DNA from: an uncultured Bacteroidales bacterium
GTDB lineage: Bacteria > Bacteroidota > Bacteroidia > Bacteroidales > UBA932
DNA: 15,263 nucleotides
Direction of reading: 5' to 3'
NCBI GenBank assembly: GCA_946545765.1
Contig: CAMNNS010000026.1
Coordinates: forward strand, 1 to 15,263
In this document: positions 7,430-15,263 of the stretch, in pieces
Layout of the letters: each line of letters opens with the position of its first letter
Position numbering within the stretch: position 1 is the first letter of the stretch
The notes under the pieces: generated by a model
What the model was told of the DNA's origin: nothing
What the model saw: only the letters and a program-made list of their open reading frames with translations
The model's database searches: none
Made by a program: the position numbers and the translations under genes

Positions 7430-7447
7430 TAGGGAATGTTATCGAAT

Positions 7448-8965
7448 ATGAAAAAAATTAGGAAAGCTCTAATATCCGTTTTCTACAAAGATGGTATTTT
7501 AGATATTGCAAATGAATTAGTTAAAAATAATATAGAAATTATTTCTACAGGTGGAACAGCCGATTTTCTTACAGAGAATGGGATAGCCGTTACGCAAGTC
7601 GAATCGCTGACCTCTTACCCCGCTATATTAGATGGAAGAGTTAAAACTTTACATCCTAAAATTTTTGGAGGTATTCTATGCAGGTCTAACAACAATAAAG
7701 ACCTGCAAGAACTTACCACTTATGACATAAATCCGATAGATTTAGTTATTGTTGATTTATATCCATTTGAGGAATATGTTGCTAAGAACGCGAATTTTGA
7801 AGATATTATCGAGAAAATAGATATTGGTGGAATCTCTCTAATTAGGGCAGCTGCAAAGAATTATAATGATGTTGTCATTATCCCCTCAAGAGAGTTTTAT
7901 TCAGAGTTGCTTCAAATCTTACAAAAGCAACAATGCGAGACAGATTTATCTCAAAGAGAATATTTTGCTACAATGGCATTTGGAGTCTCCTCTAACTACG
8001 ATAGTGCAATCTTCTCTTTTTTCAACGATAAACTAAAATTACCTATCTTTTCAAAGAGAATAACAGATTCTGTCTCTTTAAGATATGGCGAGAACCCACA
8101 TCAAAAAGGTAAATATTTTGGAAAAAAAGATTCTCTTCCTACACAAGTTCATGGAAAAGAGATTTCTTATAATAACCTATTAGATATAGAGGCTGCTATA
8201 GAGCTTATTTCAGATTTTTCTGAGATAACTGTTGCAGTAATTAAACACAACAATGCTTGTGGTATAGCAAGTGCTGATAATGTATTAACTGCATGGAATA
8301 AAGCACTTGAAGGAGATCCTGTCTCTGCGTTTGGTGGTATAATCATATCTAATACTGCTATAGAAAAAGAGGTTGCAGAACAGATCAATAAAATTTTCTT
8401 TGAGGTTATAATAGCCCCTAACTACTCGGAGGAGGCTTTAGAAATATTAAAATCAAAGAAGAATAGAATTATCCTCATTAACAATGGGATAACACCGCCT
8501 AAAACTAAATTCCGTTCTCTTCTTAATGGGGTACTTGTTCAGGATAAAGACAATTCTGTTGAGGGTTGCCAAGATTTAACAACTGTTACAAAACTCTCTC
8601 CTAATGAGAATGATATAGAAGATTTAATTTTTGCCAACAAGGTTGTTAAGCACTCTAAATCTAACGCTATTGTTCTTGTAAAAAATAGACAATTATTAGC
8701 AAGTGGAATAGGTCAAACCTCTCGAGTAGATGCTCTAAAGCAGGCTATACAAAAAGCTAAAAGTTTTAACTTTAATCTTAAAGGGGCTGTTATGGCTTCG
8801 GATGCTTTCTTCCCTTTTAAAGATTGTATAGAAATAGCTGCAGAAGAAGGTATTAGCTCTGTTATACAACCGGGTGGCTCAATTAGAGATGAAGAGAGTA
8901 TCACCGCTTGCGACCAAAGAAATATAGCAATGGTTACAACAGGTATAAGACATTTTAAACATTAA
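7448..8965 (+). CDS. purH: Bifunctional AICAR transformylase / IMP cyclohydrolase
   Basis: 505 residues, normal for the family, catalysing the last two steps of purine synthesis: formylation of AICAR with 10-formyl-tetrahydrofolate, then ring closure to IMP. The N-terminal MGS-like cyclohydrolase domain shows STGGTADFL (33-41), DGRVKTLHPKIFGGIL (62-77), VDLYPFE (102-108) and IDIGGISLIRAAAKN (124-138). The transformylase domain shows SLRYGENPHQKG (210-221), NNLLDIEAA (242-250), the catalytic Lys-His pair in KHNNACG (266-272), DPVSAFGG (290-297) and PGGSIRDEESI (475-485). I chose the ATG at 7448 because MKKIRKALISVFYKDG is the usual N-terminus and the upstream ATG at 7436 coincides with the predicted transcription start. 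It precedes mreB by 41 bp with no strong promoter or terminator between, so it probably leads the shape operon. Confidence 0.97.
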   Translation: MKKIRKALISVFYKDGILDIANELVKNNIEIISTGGTADFLTENGIAVTQVESLTSYPAILDGRVKTLHPKIFGGILCRSNNNKDLQELTTYDINPIDLVIVDLYPFEEYVAKNANFEDIIEKIDIGGISLIRAAAKNYNDVVIIPSREFYSELLQILQKQQCETDLSQREYFATMAFGVSSNYDSAIFSFFNDKLKLPIFSKRITDSVSLRYGENPHQKGKYFGKKDSLPTQVHGKEISYNNLLDIEAAIELISDFSEITVAVIKHNNACGIASADNVLTAWNKALEGDPVSAFGGIIISNTAIEKEVAEQINKIFFEVIIAPNYSEEALEILKSKKNRIILINNGITPPKTKFRSLLNGVLVQDKDNSVEGCQDLTTVTKLSPNENDIEDLIFANKVVKHSKSNAIVLVKNRQLLASGIGQTSRVDALKQAIQKAKSFNFNLKGAVMASDAFFPFKDCIEIAAEEGISSVIQPGGSIRDEESITACDQRNIAMVTTGIRHFKH

Positions 8966-9006
8966 ACAGTATTACATAGTTTTTGAAATATATAAAAATA
9001 AATCAG

Positions 9007-10038
9007 ATGGCACTATCATTTTTAACTCAAGATCTTGCGATAGATTTAGGTACAGCTAACACTATTATTTACCTAAATGACAAAATTGTCGTTGACCAAC
9101 CTTCTATTGTCGCTATTAACAATTTAACAAACAAATTAGAGGCGTGTGGAGAGAATGCTAAATTGATGCGAGGAAAAGAAAATCCAAATATTACTACTAT
9201 TAGACCTATGAAGGACGGCGTTATCGCTGATTTTGAAGCTGCAGAGTATATGATAAGATGGATGATTCAGCAAGTAAATAGTAAAAAGAAATCTCTCTTT
9301 ACTCCTAATTTAAAGATAGTTATTGCTATCCCTTATGGCAGTACAGATGTTGAAAAAAGAGCTGTAAGAGATGCTGCTGAACACTCGGGAGGTAGAGATA
9401 TTAGTTTGATATATGAACCTATGGCAGATGCTTTAGGTATTGGGCTAAATGTAGAAGAGCCTAAAGGACATATGGTTGTAGATATTGGTGGAGGTACAAC
9501 AGAGTGTGCTGTAATCTCTTTGGCAGGAATTGTTAAATGTGCAAGTTTGAAAGTTGCCGGAGATGCTTTTACAGAGGATATTCAGCAATATATGAGGCAA
9601 CAATATAACATAAAGATTGGGGATAATTTAGCTGAGAATATTAAAATTGCAGTTGGGGCTGCAATCCCAGAGTTAGAGACTACTCCAGAACCTTATGATG
9701 TGATTGGTCCTAATCTTATAACTGCTTTCCCGGTTAAAGTTCCTGTATCTTCTATGGAGATTGCCCACTGTTTAGACAGATCTCTTGCAAAAATAGAGAC
9801 TCTAATTGTCTCTGTGTTAGAACAAACTCCTCCTGAATTATATTCTGATATTGTAAAAGAGGGTATCCATTTAAGTGGTGGTGGTGCTTTAATTAGAGGG
9901 TTGGATAAGAGATTGTCGGATAAATTAAAGATACCTTTCCATGTGGCAGAAGATCCACTTAGAGCTGTTGCAAGAGGGACAAACTTAGCTTTAAAGAATA
10001 GATCTAAAGGGCACCTATGTCCTTATCTTATGAAATAA
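9007..10038 (+). CDS. mreB: Rod shape-determining protein MreB (bacterial actin)
   Basis: 343 residues, the standard MreB length. This actin-like ATPase forms membrane-bound filaments that orient the elongation machinery. The phosphate-1 loop is DLAIDLGTANT (9-19), the phosphate-2 loop is DIGGGTTE (159-166) and the adenosine motif is LSGGGALIRG (289-298). IRPMKDGVIADF (65-76) and AIPYGSTDVEKRA (107-119) are also characteristic. The N-terminal MALSFLTQ resembles the hydrophobic membrane-contacting end seen in other MreBs. A TTG at 8983 is in frame and would add eight residues, but the ATG at 9007 gives the usual N-terminus. The gene lies 41 bp after purH and 9 bp before mreC. Its presence with mreC, mreD, mrdA and rodA implies a rod-shaped or elongating cell. 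Confidence 0.97.
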   Translation: MALSFLTQDLAIDLGTANTIIYLNDKIVVDQPSIVAINNLTNKLEACGENAKLMRGKENPNITTIRPMKDGVIADFEAAEYMIRWMIQQVNSKKKSLFTPNLKIVIAIPYGSTDVEKRAVRDAAEHSGGRDISLIYEPMADALGIGLNVEEPKGHMVVDIGGGTTECAVISLAGIVKCASLKVAGDAFTEDIQQYMRQQYNIKIGDNLAENIKIAVGAAIPELETTPEPYDVIGPNLITAFPVKVPVSSMEIAHCLDRSLAKIETLIVSVLEQTPPELYSDIVKEGIHLSGGGALIRGLDKRLSDKLKIPFHVAEDPLRAVARGTNLALKNRSKGHLCPYLMK

Positions 10039-10047
10039 CATAAAGAG

Positions 10048-10914
10048 ATGAAGCTCCCCCCTTTAGTGTTTAATAAAATTGTTAAATTTTTTCTATTTGT
10101 CATATTAGAAATTGTTTGCGTTGCCCTTATACTAAACAATAGCATCGTGCAACAGTATAAAATAATGGAGGGGATAAGAATCTTTAATTCTTTCTTTTGG
10201 ACAAAGTCTAACAATATTAAAACTTACACACGACTTAGGACTATAAACAAAAATCTTATAGAGGAGAATCAAAGATTATTGGAGCAAAATACTAATCTAA
10301 AGGAGTTTATATCCAAAGCACAAGGAGAAGATAGATTAGATAAGGTACTATCCATCATAGATAATACACAAGATTCTTCTTTGTTAAAATATGATTTTAT
10401 TTTAGCCAAAGTGATAAAAAACACCCTTAATTCTCAACACAATTATTTAATAATAGATAAAGGGCTAAACGATGGTGTCTCTGAGGATTTAGGGGTTATT
10501 ACTCCAAGTGGTGCAATAGGGATAACCCGAGGGGTTGGTAATAATCATTCATACGTGCTTTCTTTTTTAAATGAAAAACAAAGCATTAGTGCAAAAATCG
10601 GAGAATCAGATATTTTTGGAACATTAAAATGGGATGGTAAGGATATAGAAACAGCAACTCTTACAGAAATTCCATTAAACATTAAAGTTAAAAAAGACGA
10701 TATTGTTTTTACAAGTGGTAATTCCTCTTTCTTCCCTTCAAATATCCCTATAGGCAAGACGGTGGGATATACTATCTCTAATGGCACGCATAAAAATGTA
10801 ATTGTAAAGCTTTTGCAAGATTTTAGAGATTTAGATTATGTTATTGTTGTAAGGAATAAAGCAAAGAAAGAGATAGATTCACTCTCTTCTATTAAACCTA
10901 TTGGAGGTGTATAA
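10048..10914 (+). CDS. mreC: Rod shape-determining protein MreC
   Basis: 288 residues with one N-terminal membrane segment (about 11-31), a coiled-coil-like stretch rich in Asn, Gln, Glu and Leu (about 62-92), and the periplasmic beta domain. Family landmarks are NYLIIDKGLNDGV (132-144), the VITPSGAIGI segment (150-159) and FTSGNSSFFPSNIPIGKTVG (221-240), equivalent to the TSG...FP.GIPIG motif. MreC is a periplasmic dimer that binds and activates PBP2 and links it to MreB and MreD. It begins 9 bp after the mreB stop, and its own TAA is immediately followed by the ATG of mreD. No signs of truncation. Confidence 0.93.
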   Translation: MKLPPLVFNKIVKFFLFVILEIVCVALILNNSIVQQYKIMEGIRIFNSFFWTKSNNIKTYTRLRTINKNLIEENQRLLEQNTNLKEFISKAQGEDRLDKVLSIIDNTQDSSLLKYDFILAKVIKNTLNSQHNYLIIDKGLNDGVSEDLGVITPSGAIGITRGVGNNHSYVLSFLNEKQSISAKIGESDIFGTLKWDGKDIETATLTEIPLNIKVKKDDIVFTSGNSSFFPSNIPIGKTVGYTISNGTHKNVIVKLLQDFRDLDYVIVVRNKAKKEIDSLSSIKPIGGV

Positions 10915-11397
10915 ATGAGCTGGGTAAGATATTTAATAAGTGGAGCTTTGATTTTATTTGTACAATTTTTATTGTGCGAATTTGTAAATATTTGGCCTCC
11001 ATTATATATCGCGATAATACCAATTTTCATAATATTACTCCCCAATGAATTAAATAGCATATCGCTACTTTTACTCTCATTTACTATCGGGCTACTTACA
11101 GATGCATTATCTGACGGTATCTTAGGATTAAATGCAAGTGCTTGTTGTGCAATGGCTTATTTTAAAGCCCCTATAATAAAGATGGTTACAAAATATTACA
11201 ACACTAATCAACCCAACAGCAAATTCTCATATCTTCTTATTTCTTATATAATATTTTTTATTGTATATATCATTTTAGATGGGCTACACTCTAATGATTA
11301 TCTTTTCTTACTTATCAGGCTTGCTGTAAATGTTGTTGTAAATGTTGTACTTGCTTATACTTTAGAAAGGCTATGGATAAGAAGGTTATTCTCATAA
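10915..11397 (+). CDS. mreD: Rod shape-determining protein MreD
   Basis: A 160-residue hydrophobic protein with about five predicted membrane segments, roughly 7-25, 28-43, 48-63, 105-122 and 130-150. The family pattern of a membrane helix with Asp and Gly-rich continuation appears as GLLTDALSDGILGLNAS (59-75). MreD is a poorly conserved inner-membrane component of the elongation complex, so position between mreC and mrdA supports the call as much as sequence. Its ATG abuts the mreC stop with no gap. Its last 25 bp overlap the start of mrdA in another frame, which suggests coupled translation of membrane partners. Confidence 0.88.
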   Translation: MSWVRYLISGALILFVQFLLCEFVNIWPPLYIAIIPIFIILLPNELNSISLLLLSFTIGLLTDALSDGILGLNASACCAMAYFKAPIIKMVTKYYNTNQPNSKFSYLLISYIIFFIVYIILDGLHSNDYLFLLIRLAVNVVVNVVLAYTLERLWIRRLFS

Positions 11398-13214
11398 TAG
11401 GCATAATAATAATTGCTATAGCCCTTGCTACCCGCCTTTTCTTTTTGCAGATTATAGATGAGGATTACAAGGTTACCGCTAAAAATAATGCCCTTGTCTA
11501 TCAAACAAGATACCCGGCAAGAGGGGAAATTTACGACCGTAACGGGAAAACTCTTGTAGGCAATAAAACCACATACGATATTATGGCTACCCCTATAGAT
11601 ATTAAAGAGTTTGATACTGTAGATTTTTGTAGAATTTTTAGGTTGGATATAAATGTCGTAAAAAAGAAATTAGAGAATTGGAGGTTGAATAAAAAGAAAA
11701 TAGGATACCAATCTTTTATCTTTATAAAACAAGTTTCTGATAAAGACTATAGCCTTTATGCAGAGAAAGCCTATAAGTTCCCCGGATTTTACGCAGTTAG
11801 CCGAACTGCAAGAATTTATCCTTTTAATGCCGGGGCAAATTTATTTGGATATATCAATGAAGTAGATAAAGATTTTTTAGAGAAAAATCCTGAATATAAA
11901 AGTGGTGATTATGTGGGTATTACAGGGATAGAACGCTCTTACGAAGATGTTCTAAAAGGTAAAAAGGGGTACAATATTTTTATTCGAGATGTTAATAATA
12001 GAGTTATTTCAAGTTTTAAAAATGGCACTCACGATATAAATGCTACCCCGGGTGAAGATTTAGTTGCCTCTATAGATGGAGAACTCCAACAATATGGAGA
12101 ACATATTATGGCAAATAAGGTTGGTAGCATAGTCGCGATAGAACCCTCTACGGGTGAGATTCTTGCAATCATATCTTCTCCAGGGTTAACTATTGAACAA
12201 CTCTCTAATATTAGAAATGAGTACTCTTCTATTTTAGAAGACCCGTATAAACCGATGTTTAATAGAGCCGTTATGAGTGCTTATCCTCCCGGATCTGTTT
12301 TTAAGACCGTTAATGCACTAATTGCTCAGCAACACGGAGTTATAAATGCTTCTACTATGTTTTCTTGTGCAAGAGGTTTTTATTTTGGAGCAAAAGGAAA
12401 AATGGGTTGCCACGGACACCCTTCACCTTTAGATTTGAAGCATTCTATTATGATGTCATGTAATGCTTATTATGCAAATACATTTAGAGCATTACTTAAT
12501 GATAAAAAATATCCATCTGTGGCAGATGCTTTTAACCAGTGGAAAGAGGAGGTTAATAAATTTGGCTTTGGGGTAAAATTAGGTAGCGATTTCCCTTCTG
12601 AACTTGCAGGGAATTTACCTTCAACTACCACCTACGATAAAATACATGGCAAGGGTAAATGGAACTCATACAACATTCTCTCTTTGGCTATAGGGCAAGG
12701 AGAAATTGGTGCTACTCCATTGCAAATCGCAAATCTTGCTGCAATTATAGCAAACAGAGGCTATTATATCATTCCACACCTCATTAAAAACGCACCCGAT
12801 TCATTAAGAAGAGAAAAGTATAGAGAAAAACATTATGTTGATATTGAGCAAAGATTTTTTGAGCCTGTAGTAGAGGGGATGTATCTTGCTGTAAATGCTC
12901 CAGCTGGGCATGGTGGGACTTCTCGCCGAGCATACTTAGACGGGGTAAGTATTTGTGGCAAAACAGGTACTGCCCAAAATCCACACGGAAAGGATAATTC
13001 TGTTTTTATGTGTTTTGCCCCAATGGATGAACCTAAAATAGCAGTAGCTGTATATTTAGAAAACGCTGGTGCCGGGGGAACTTGGGCTGCTCCAATTGCC
13101 TCATTAATCGTAGAAAAGTATCTCTTTAGGGAGGTTAAAAGGAAAGAGTTAGAAGAGAGTATAACCAACGCTAACCTTAAACAATTTGTCCCAACTAAAA
13201 GAAAAAGATATTAA
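11373..13214 (+). CDS. mrdA: Penicillin-binding protein 2, elongation-specific transpeptidase
   Basis: A class B PBP of 613 residues with one membrane anchor (about 5-28) and then the non-catalytic pedestal domain, whose start is marked by RYPARGEIYDRNGKTLV (46-62). In the transpeptidase domain the nucleophile is Ser308 in SVFK, followed by SCN at 362-364 and KTG at 530-532, so all three active-site motifs are present. It crosslinks new peptidoglycan in the periplasm during cell elongation, paired with the glycosyltransferase RodA and activated by MreC. Assignment to PBP2 rather than the septal PBP3 rests on the rodA and mreBCD neighbours and the pedestal sequence. The start overlaps mreD by 25 bp and rodA begins two bases after the stop. 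The tail is basic (TKRKRY). Confidence 0.95.
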   Translation: MDKKVILIIGIIIIAIALATRLFFLQIIDEDYKVTAKNNALVYQTRYPARGEIYDRNGKTLVGNKTTYDIMATPIDIKEFDTVDFCRIFRLDINVVKKKLENWRLNKKKIGYQSFIFIKQVSDKDYSLYAEKAYKFPGFYAVSRTARIYPFNAGANLFGYINEVDKDFLEKNPEYKSGDYVGITGIERSYEDVLKGKKGYNIFIRDVNNRVISSFKNGTHDINATPGEDLVASIDGELQQYGEHIMANKVGSIVAIEPSTGEILAIISSPGLTIEQLSNIRNEYSSILEDPYKPMFNRAVMSAYPPGSVFKTVNALIAQQHGVINASTMFSCARGFYFGAKGKMGCHGHPSPLDLKHSIMMSCNAYYANTFRALLNDKKYPSVADAFNQWKEEVNKFGFGVKLGSDFPSELAGNLPSTTTYDKIHGKGKWNSYNILSLAIGQGEIGATPLQIANLAAIIANRGYYIIPHLIKNAPDSLRREKYREKHYVDIEQRFFEPVVEGMYLAVNAPAGHGGTSRRAYLDGVSICGKTGTAQNPHGKDNSVFMCFAPMDEPKIAVAVYLENAGAGGTWAAPIASLIVEKYLFREVKRKELEESITNANLKQFVPTKRKRY

Positions 13215-13216
13215 TA

Positions 13217-14647
13217 ATGAATACATTTCTGACAAATAGTAAAAGCGGTAATAAGGTAGATTTATGGTTGATATTGGTCTATCTAATCTTAATCCTATTT
13301 GGATGGGCTAATATATACTCTGCGGTTTATTCAGAAGATCACGCTTTTATATTTGATTTTTCTCAGCGATATGGGATGCAGTTTGTTTGGATATGTATAT
13401 CCATTATCACCTCAATATTTATTTTATACATAATTAATCCACTTATCTATAGAACTATCTCTCCCCTACTATACTTAATAATGTTATTTCTATTATTTTC
13501 TGTAATATTTTTAGGGCGAGAGGTAAAAGGGTCTCATTCATGGTTTTTTATAGGTTCAGTTGGGATACAACCTGCTGAGTTTTCAAAGATTACCACATCG
13601 CTGATGTTAGCAACAATTATGTCCCAATACAATTTTTCTTTAAATAAAACAAAAGATGCTTTAAAGGGGGCTTTAGTTGTGCTAATTCCTATTCTCCTTA
13701 TAATAATGGAAAAGGAGACTGGAAGTGCTTTAATATATCTTAGTTTGATTTTTGTATTCTTTAGAGAAGGGCTAAGCGGTTGGTTTATTATATTAGGTTT
13801 CAGCGTTATAGCCTTATTTATTATAACTATTGTTTACTCTCCTTTTATAGCTTTAATAGCAATTTTATCTGTTGCCGTAATAATACGATTTTTTGTAAGA
13901 CCAAATTTTAAAACTTTCTTGATTTCTGCCGCTACAATTGTTCTTATTGCTTTTGTCCCAAAGATCCCTTTTAAGTTTGTAGAGATTTTAAAACCTGAGA
14001 TTTGGGGAATTATCTTATTCGTCCCTATTGTATTTATCTGGCTTAAAGATCTATGGACTCGCAAAGAAAGAAAGGAAAGCAGGTGGTTATTCTTAAGTAT
14101 GATATGCGGTATCATAGTAATCTTTTCTGTAAATTTTGTTTTTAATAATGTACTGCAGGCACATCAAAAAGCGAGAATAGAGAATTTGCTCGGGATAACA
14201 GAAGATTTGCATGGCATTGGTTATAATGTTCATCAATCTAAAATTGCTATTGGGAGCGGTGGATTGTTAGGAAAAGGATTCCTACATGGGACGCAAACTA
14301 AATATAATTTTGTCCCTGAACAAAGTACAGATTTTATATTCTGCACCGTTGGCGAGGAGTGGGGATTTGTCGGGAGTATAGTTCTTCTTTCTCTTTATAT
14401 ATTCTTAATTATAAGAATTATAGTATTGGCAGAAAAAAATAAGGATAGTTTTACAAGAATCTACGGCTACTGTGTCGCCTCCATTTTTATGCTACATGTT
14501 TTTATAAATATCGGGATGACTATAGGGCTTCTTCCTGTTATAGGTATTCCTCTCCCTTTTTTAAGTTATGGAGGGAGTAGTATGCTTAGTTTTACGATAC
14601 TTCTCTTTATTTTTATTCGTCTCGATATGAATCGTCAAACAAGATAG
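13217..14647 (+). CDS. rodA: RodA, SEDS-family peptidoglycan glycosyltransferase
   Basis: A 476-residue multi-pass membrane protein that polymerises lipid II during elongation together with PBP2. Landmarks are GSHSWFFIG (105-113), QPAEFSK (118-124), ETGSAL (167-172), the long loop with IGSGGLLGKGFLHGTQ (345-360), FVPEQSTDFIF (365-375) carrying the essential aspartate Asp372, GEEWGF, and GIPLPFLSYGGSSM (443-456). Many proteobacterial RodA proteins are about 370 residues; the extra length lies between ETGSAL and the lipid II loop, roughly 190-315, and adds several hydrophobic segments. As far as I recall this extended form is normal in Bacteroidales, so it is a lineage trait rather than an error. 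It starts two bases after mrdA and is the last gene before a hairpin terminator. A division-specific FtsW is unlikely given the neighbours. Confidence 0.95.
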   Translation: MNTFLTNSKSGNKVDLWLILVYLILILFGWANIYSAVYSEDHAFIFDFSQRYGMQFVWICISIITSIFILYIINPLIYRTISPLLYLIMLFLLFSVIFLGREVKGSHSWFFIGSVGIQPAEFSKITTSLMLATIMSQYNFSLNKTKDALKGALVVLIPILLIIMEKETGSALIYLSLIFVFFREGLSGWFIILGFSVIALFIITIVYSPFIALIAILSVAVIIRFFVRPNFKTFLISAATIVLIAFVPKIPFKFVEILKPEIWGIILFVPIVFIWLKDLWTRKERKESRWLFLSMICGIIVIFSVNFVFNNVLQAHQKARIENLLGITEDLHGIGYNVHQSKIAIGSGGLLGKGFLHGTQTKYNFVPEQSTDFIFCTVGEEWGFVGSIVLLSLYIFLIIRIIVLAEKNKDSFTRIYGYCVASIFMLHVFINIGMTIGLLPVIGIPLPFLSYGGSSMLSFTILLFIFIRLDMNRQTR

Positions 14648-14677
14648 ATCTTACTTTGTAGTTGAGAAAAAATAATT

Positions 14678-14728
14678 CACCCCCCGAAAGTTAGAGAAAG
14701 CTTTTGGAGGGTGTTGATTTTATTTTTT
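14678..14728. terminator. Hairpin terminator after rodA, probably bidirectional
   Basis: Arms CACCCCCCGAAAG (14678-14690) and CTTTTGGAGGGTG (14701-14713) can form a 13-bp stem with one C-A mismatch and one G-T wobble around a 10-nt loop, followed on the plus strand by a T-rich run to about 14728. On the minus strand the hairpin is followed by AATTATTTTTTC, so it can also end the convergent lipoprotein transcript. It is the most GC-rich hairpin I see between genes. Confidence 0.8.
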
Positions 14729-14748
14729 ATACTATATTACATAAACAA

Positions 14749-15141
14749 TTATTGCATGTTTAGAACAAAAGTTCTACTCAATTTTATAGTCATCGTTTTG
14801 CCTTCGATAGTACCTTTGAAAGTGTATGGACGATCGTTGAGATCCAACGCATTTAGTGTAATATTAGGCTTTTCATAAACATAATCCCCAGTAAAAGTAT
14901 GAGTTATAGGACCGACAGGGCCATTGTCAACTATATGGGAAAGAGTAAAAGATTTACCATCTATAAAATTTAATTTCACTTGATGCTTAGAACCATCAGT
15001 GTCTGTAAATTCTCCATTTGTTCCCCACTCTGTTCCTTCTAAAGTTTTTAATTCTTCATTTTCTTTTTTGTCTTTACTACAAGAAGAGAAGATAAAAGCA
15101 GTAAGTGCTAATACTAATGTAACTGTTAAAATTCTTTTCAT
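14749..15141 (-). CDS. Small lipoprotein of unknown function
   Basis: A 130-residue protein I do not recognise by family. It opens with MKRILTVTLVLALTAFIFSS followed by Cys21, a basic-plus-hydrophobic type II signal peptide with the lipobox FSSC, so it should be a lipid-anchored envelope protein. After the cysteine comes SKDKKENEE, a charged stretch that could act as an acidic surface-export signal of the sort known in Bacteroidota, though the match is loose. The mature part looks beta-rich: a Trp-Gly near EGTEWGTNGEF, alternating hydrophobic strands, and an ending like FKGTIEGKTMTIKLS, reminiscent of small lipocalin-like lipoproteins. The open frame extends to an ATG at 15165 adding eight residues, but the ATG at 15141 gives the proper signal peptide. 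It has its own promoter box and converges on rodA, so no functional link is implied. Confidence 0.75.
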   Translation of the reverse strand: MKRILTVTLVLALTAFIFSSCSKDKKENEELKTLEGTEWGTNGEFTDTDGSKHQVKLNFIDGKSFTLSHIVDNGPVGPITHTFTGDYVYEKPNITLNALDLNDRPYTFKGTIEGKTMTIKLSRTFVLNMQ

Positions 15142-15213
15142 ATTTCTTATTTTTAAGTTAAACAATATTCATAACTTTCCTAAATATAGATGTTCTTTTA
15201 TACTTGAACGTTG

Positions 15214-15221
15214 CAAATTTA
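15214..15221 (-). promoter_or_regulatory. Predicted -7 box for the lipoprotein gene
   Basis: The minus strand reads TAAATTTG followed by C, an exact TAnnTTTG match. The start would be near 15207 and the leader about 66 nt, longer than the others in the window. No -33 TTTG is seen. Confidence 0.45.
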
Positions 15222-15243
15222 AGATTATTACCGATAATTTAGG

Positions 15244-15263
15244 TTATTATTAAATAATAATAA
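15244..15263. repeat. AT-only inverted repeat at the window edge
   Basis: TTATTATT and AATAATAA flank AAAT, giving an 8-bp AT-only inverted repeat that may continue past the window. It could be part of an upstream gene's terminator, or simple low-complexity sequence. Confidence 0.3.

Noticed and set aside
8977..8985. TAGTTTTTG upstream of mreB as a promoter
   Set aside because: The spacer between TA and TTTG is one base too long and no -33 box is visible; the evidence is too weak to list as a promoter.
12833..13168. Open frame of 111 codons on the minus strand
   Set aside because: It lies entirely opposite the transpeptidase domain of mrdA, has no promoter and no family resemblance; it is a shadow of the real gene.
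14650..14658. CTTACTTTG just after rodA, similar to the topA -7 box
   Set aside because: It points straight into the hairpin terminator with no gene downstream on the plus strand, so it is probably a chance match.
14999..15253. Plus-strand open frame of 84 codons near the window end
   Set aside because: It overlaps the lipoprotein gene and its promoter on the other strand and has no recognisable features.
1..15263. Mobile element, phage, CRISPR, toxin-antitoxin or defence system
   Set aside because: No transposase, integrase, direct-repeat array or paired small genes were seen; nearly all the sequence is explained by core genes.

Overview
The window looks like a chromosomal housekeeping segment of a member of the Bacteroidota, most likely order Bacteroidales. 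Three things point there: AT-rich sequence with almost no Shine-Dalgarno motifs; repeated promoter boxes of the Bacteroidota type (TAnnTTTG) upstream of predicted transcription units; and gene order known from that group (topA followed by an arginase-family gene; purH, mreB, mreC, mreD, mrdA, rodA). I see no mobile element, phage gene, CRISPR array, tRNA or rRNA. The species cannot be named from this sequence alone.

Layout. (1) 1-2687, minus strand: the class A penicillin-binding protein PBP1A, then after 11 bp the start of D-alanine--D-alanine ligase, cut by the window edge. (2) 2688-2800: a divergent promoter region. (3) 2801-6015, plus strand: DNA topoisomerase I, overlapping by one base a shortened arginase-family protein that appears to have lost its metal-binding residues. 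(4) 6083-6607, plus: an Lrp/AsnC regulator with its own promoter. It converges on ispD (6619-7371, minus), and one hairpin holds both stop codons. (5) 7372-7447: a second divergent promoter region. (6) 7448-14647, plus: purH, mreB, mreC, mreD, mrdA and rodA, very tightly packed and probably one long transcription unit, ended by a hairpin at 14678-14728. (7) 14749-15141, minus: a small unknown lipoprotein with its own promoter.

The genes converge on cell-wall growth. Ddl makes the D-Ala-D-Ala end of the peptidoglycan precursor. IspD feeds the isoprenoid pathway that supplies the undecaprenyl carrier. RodA and PBP2 polymerise and crosslink glycan under MreBCD guidance, and PBP1A is a bifunctional synthase. 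PurH (purine synthesis) and TopA (supercoiling) are unrelated housekeeping genes sharing the neighbourhood.

I found no clear undescribed multi-gene system. The most interesting items are the apparent pseudoenzyme at 5146-6015, the nine-G run inside the PBP1A glycosyltransferase motif, the palindrome that encodes both C-termini of the convergent lrp/ispD pair, and an insertion near the IspD active site.
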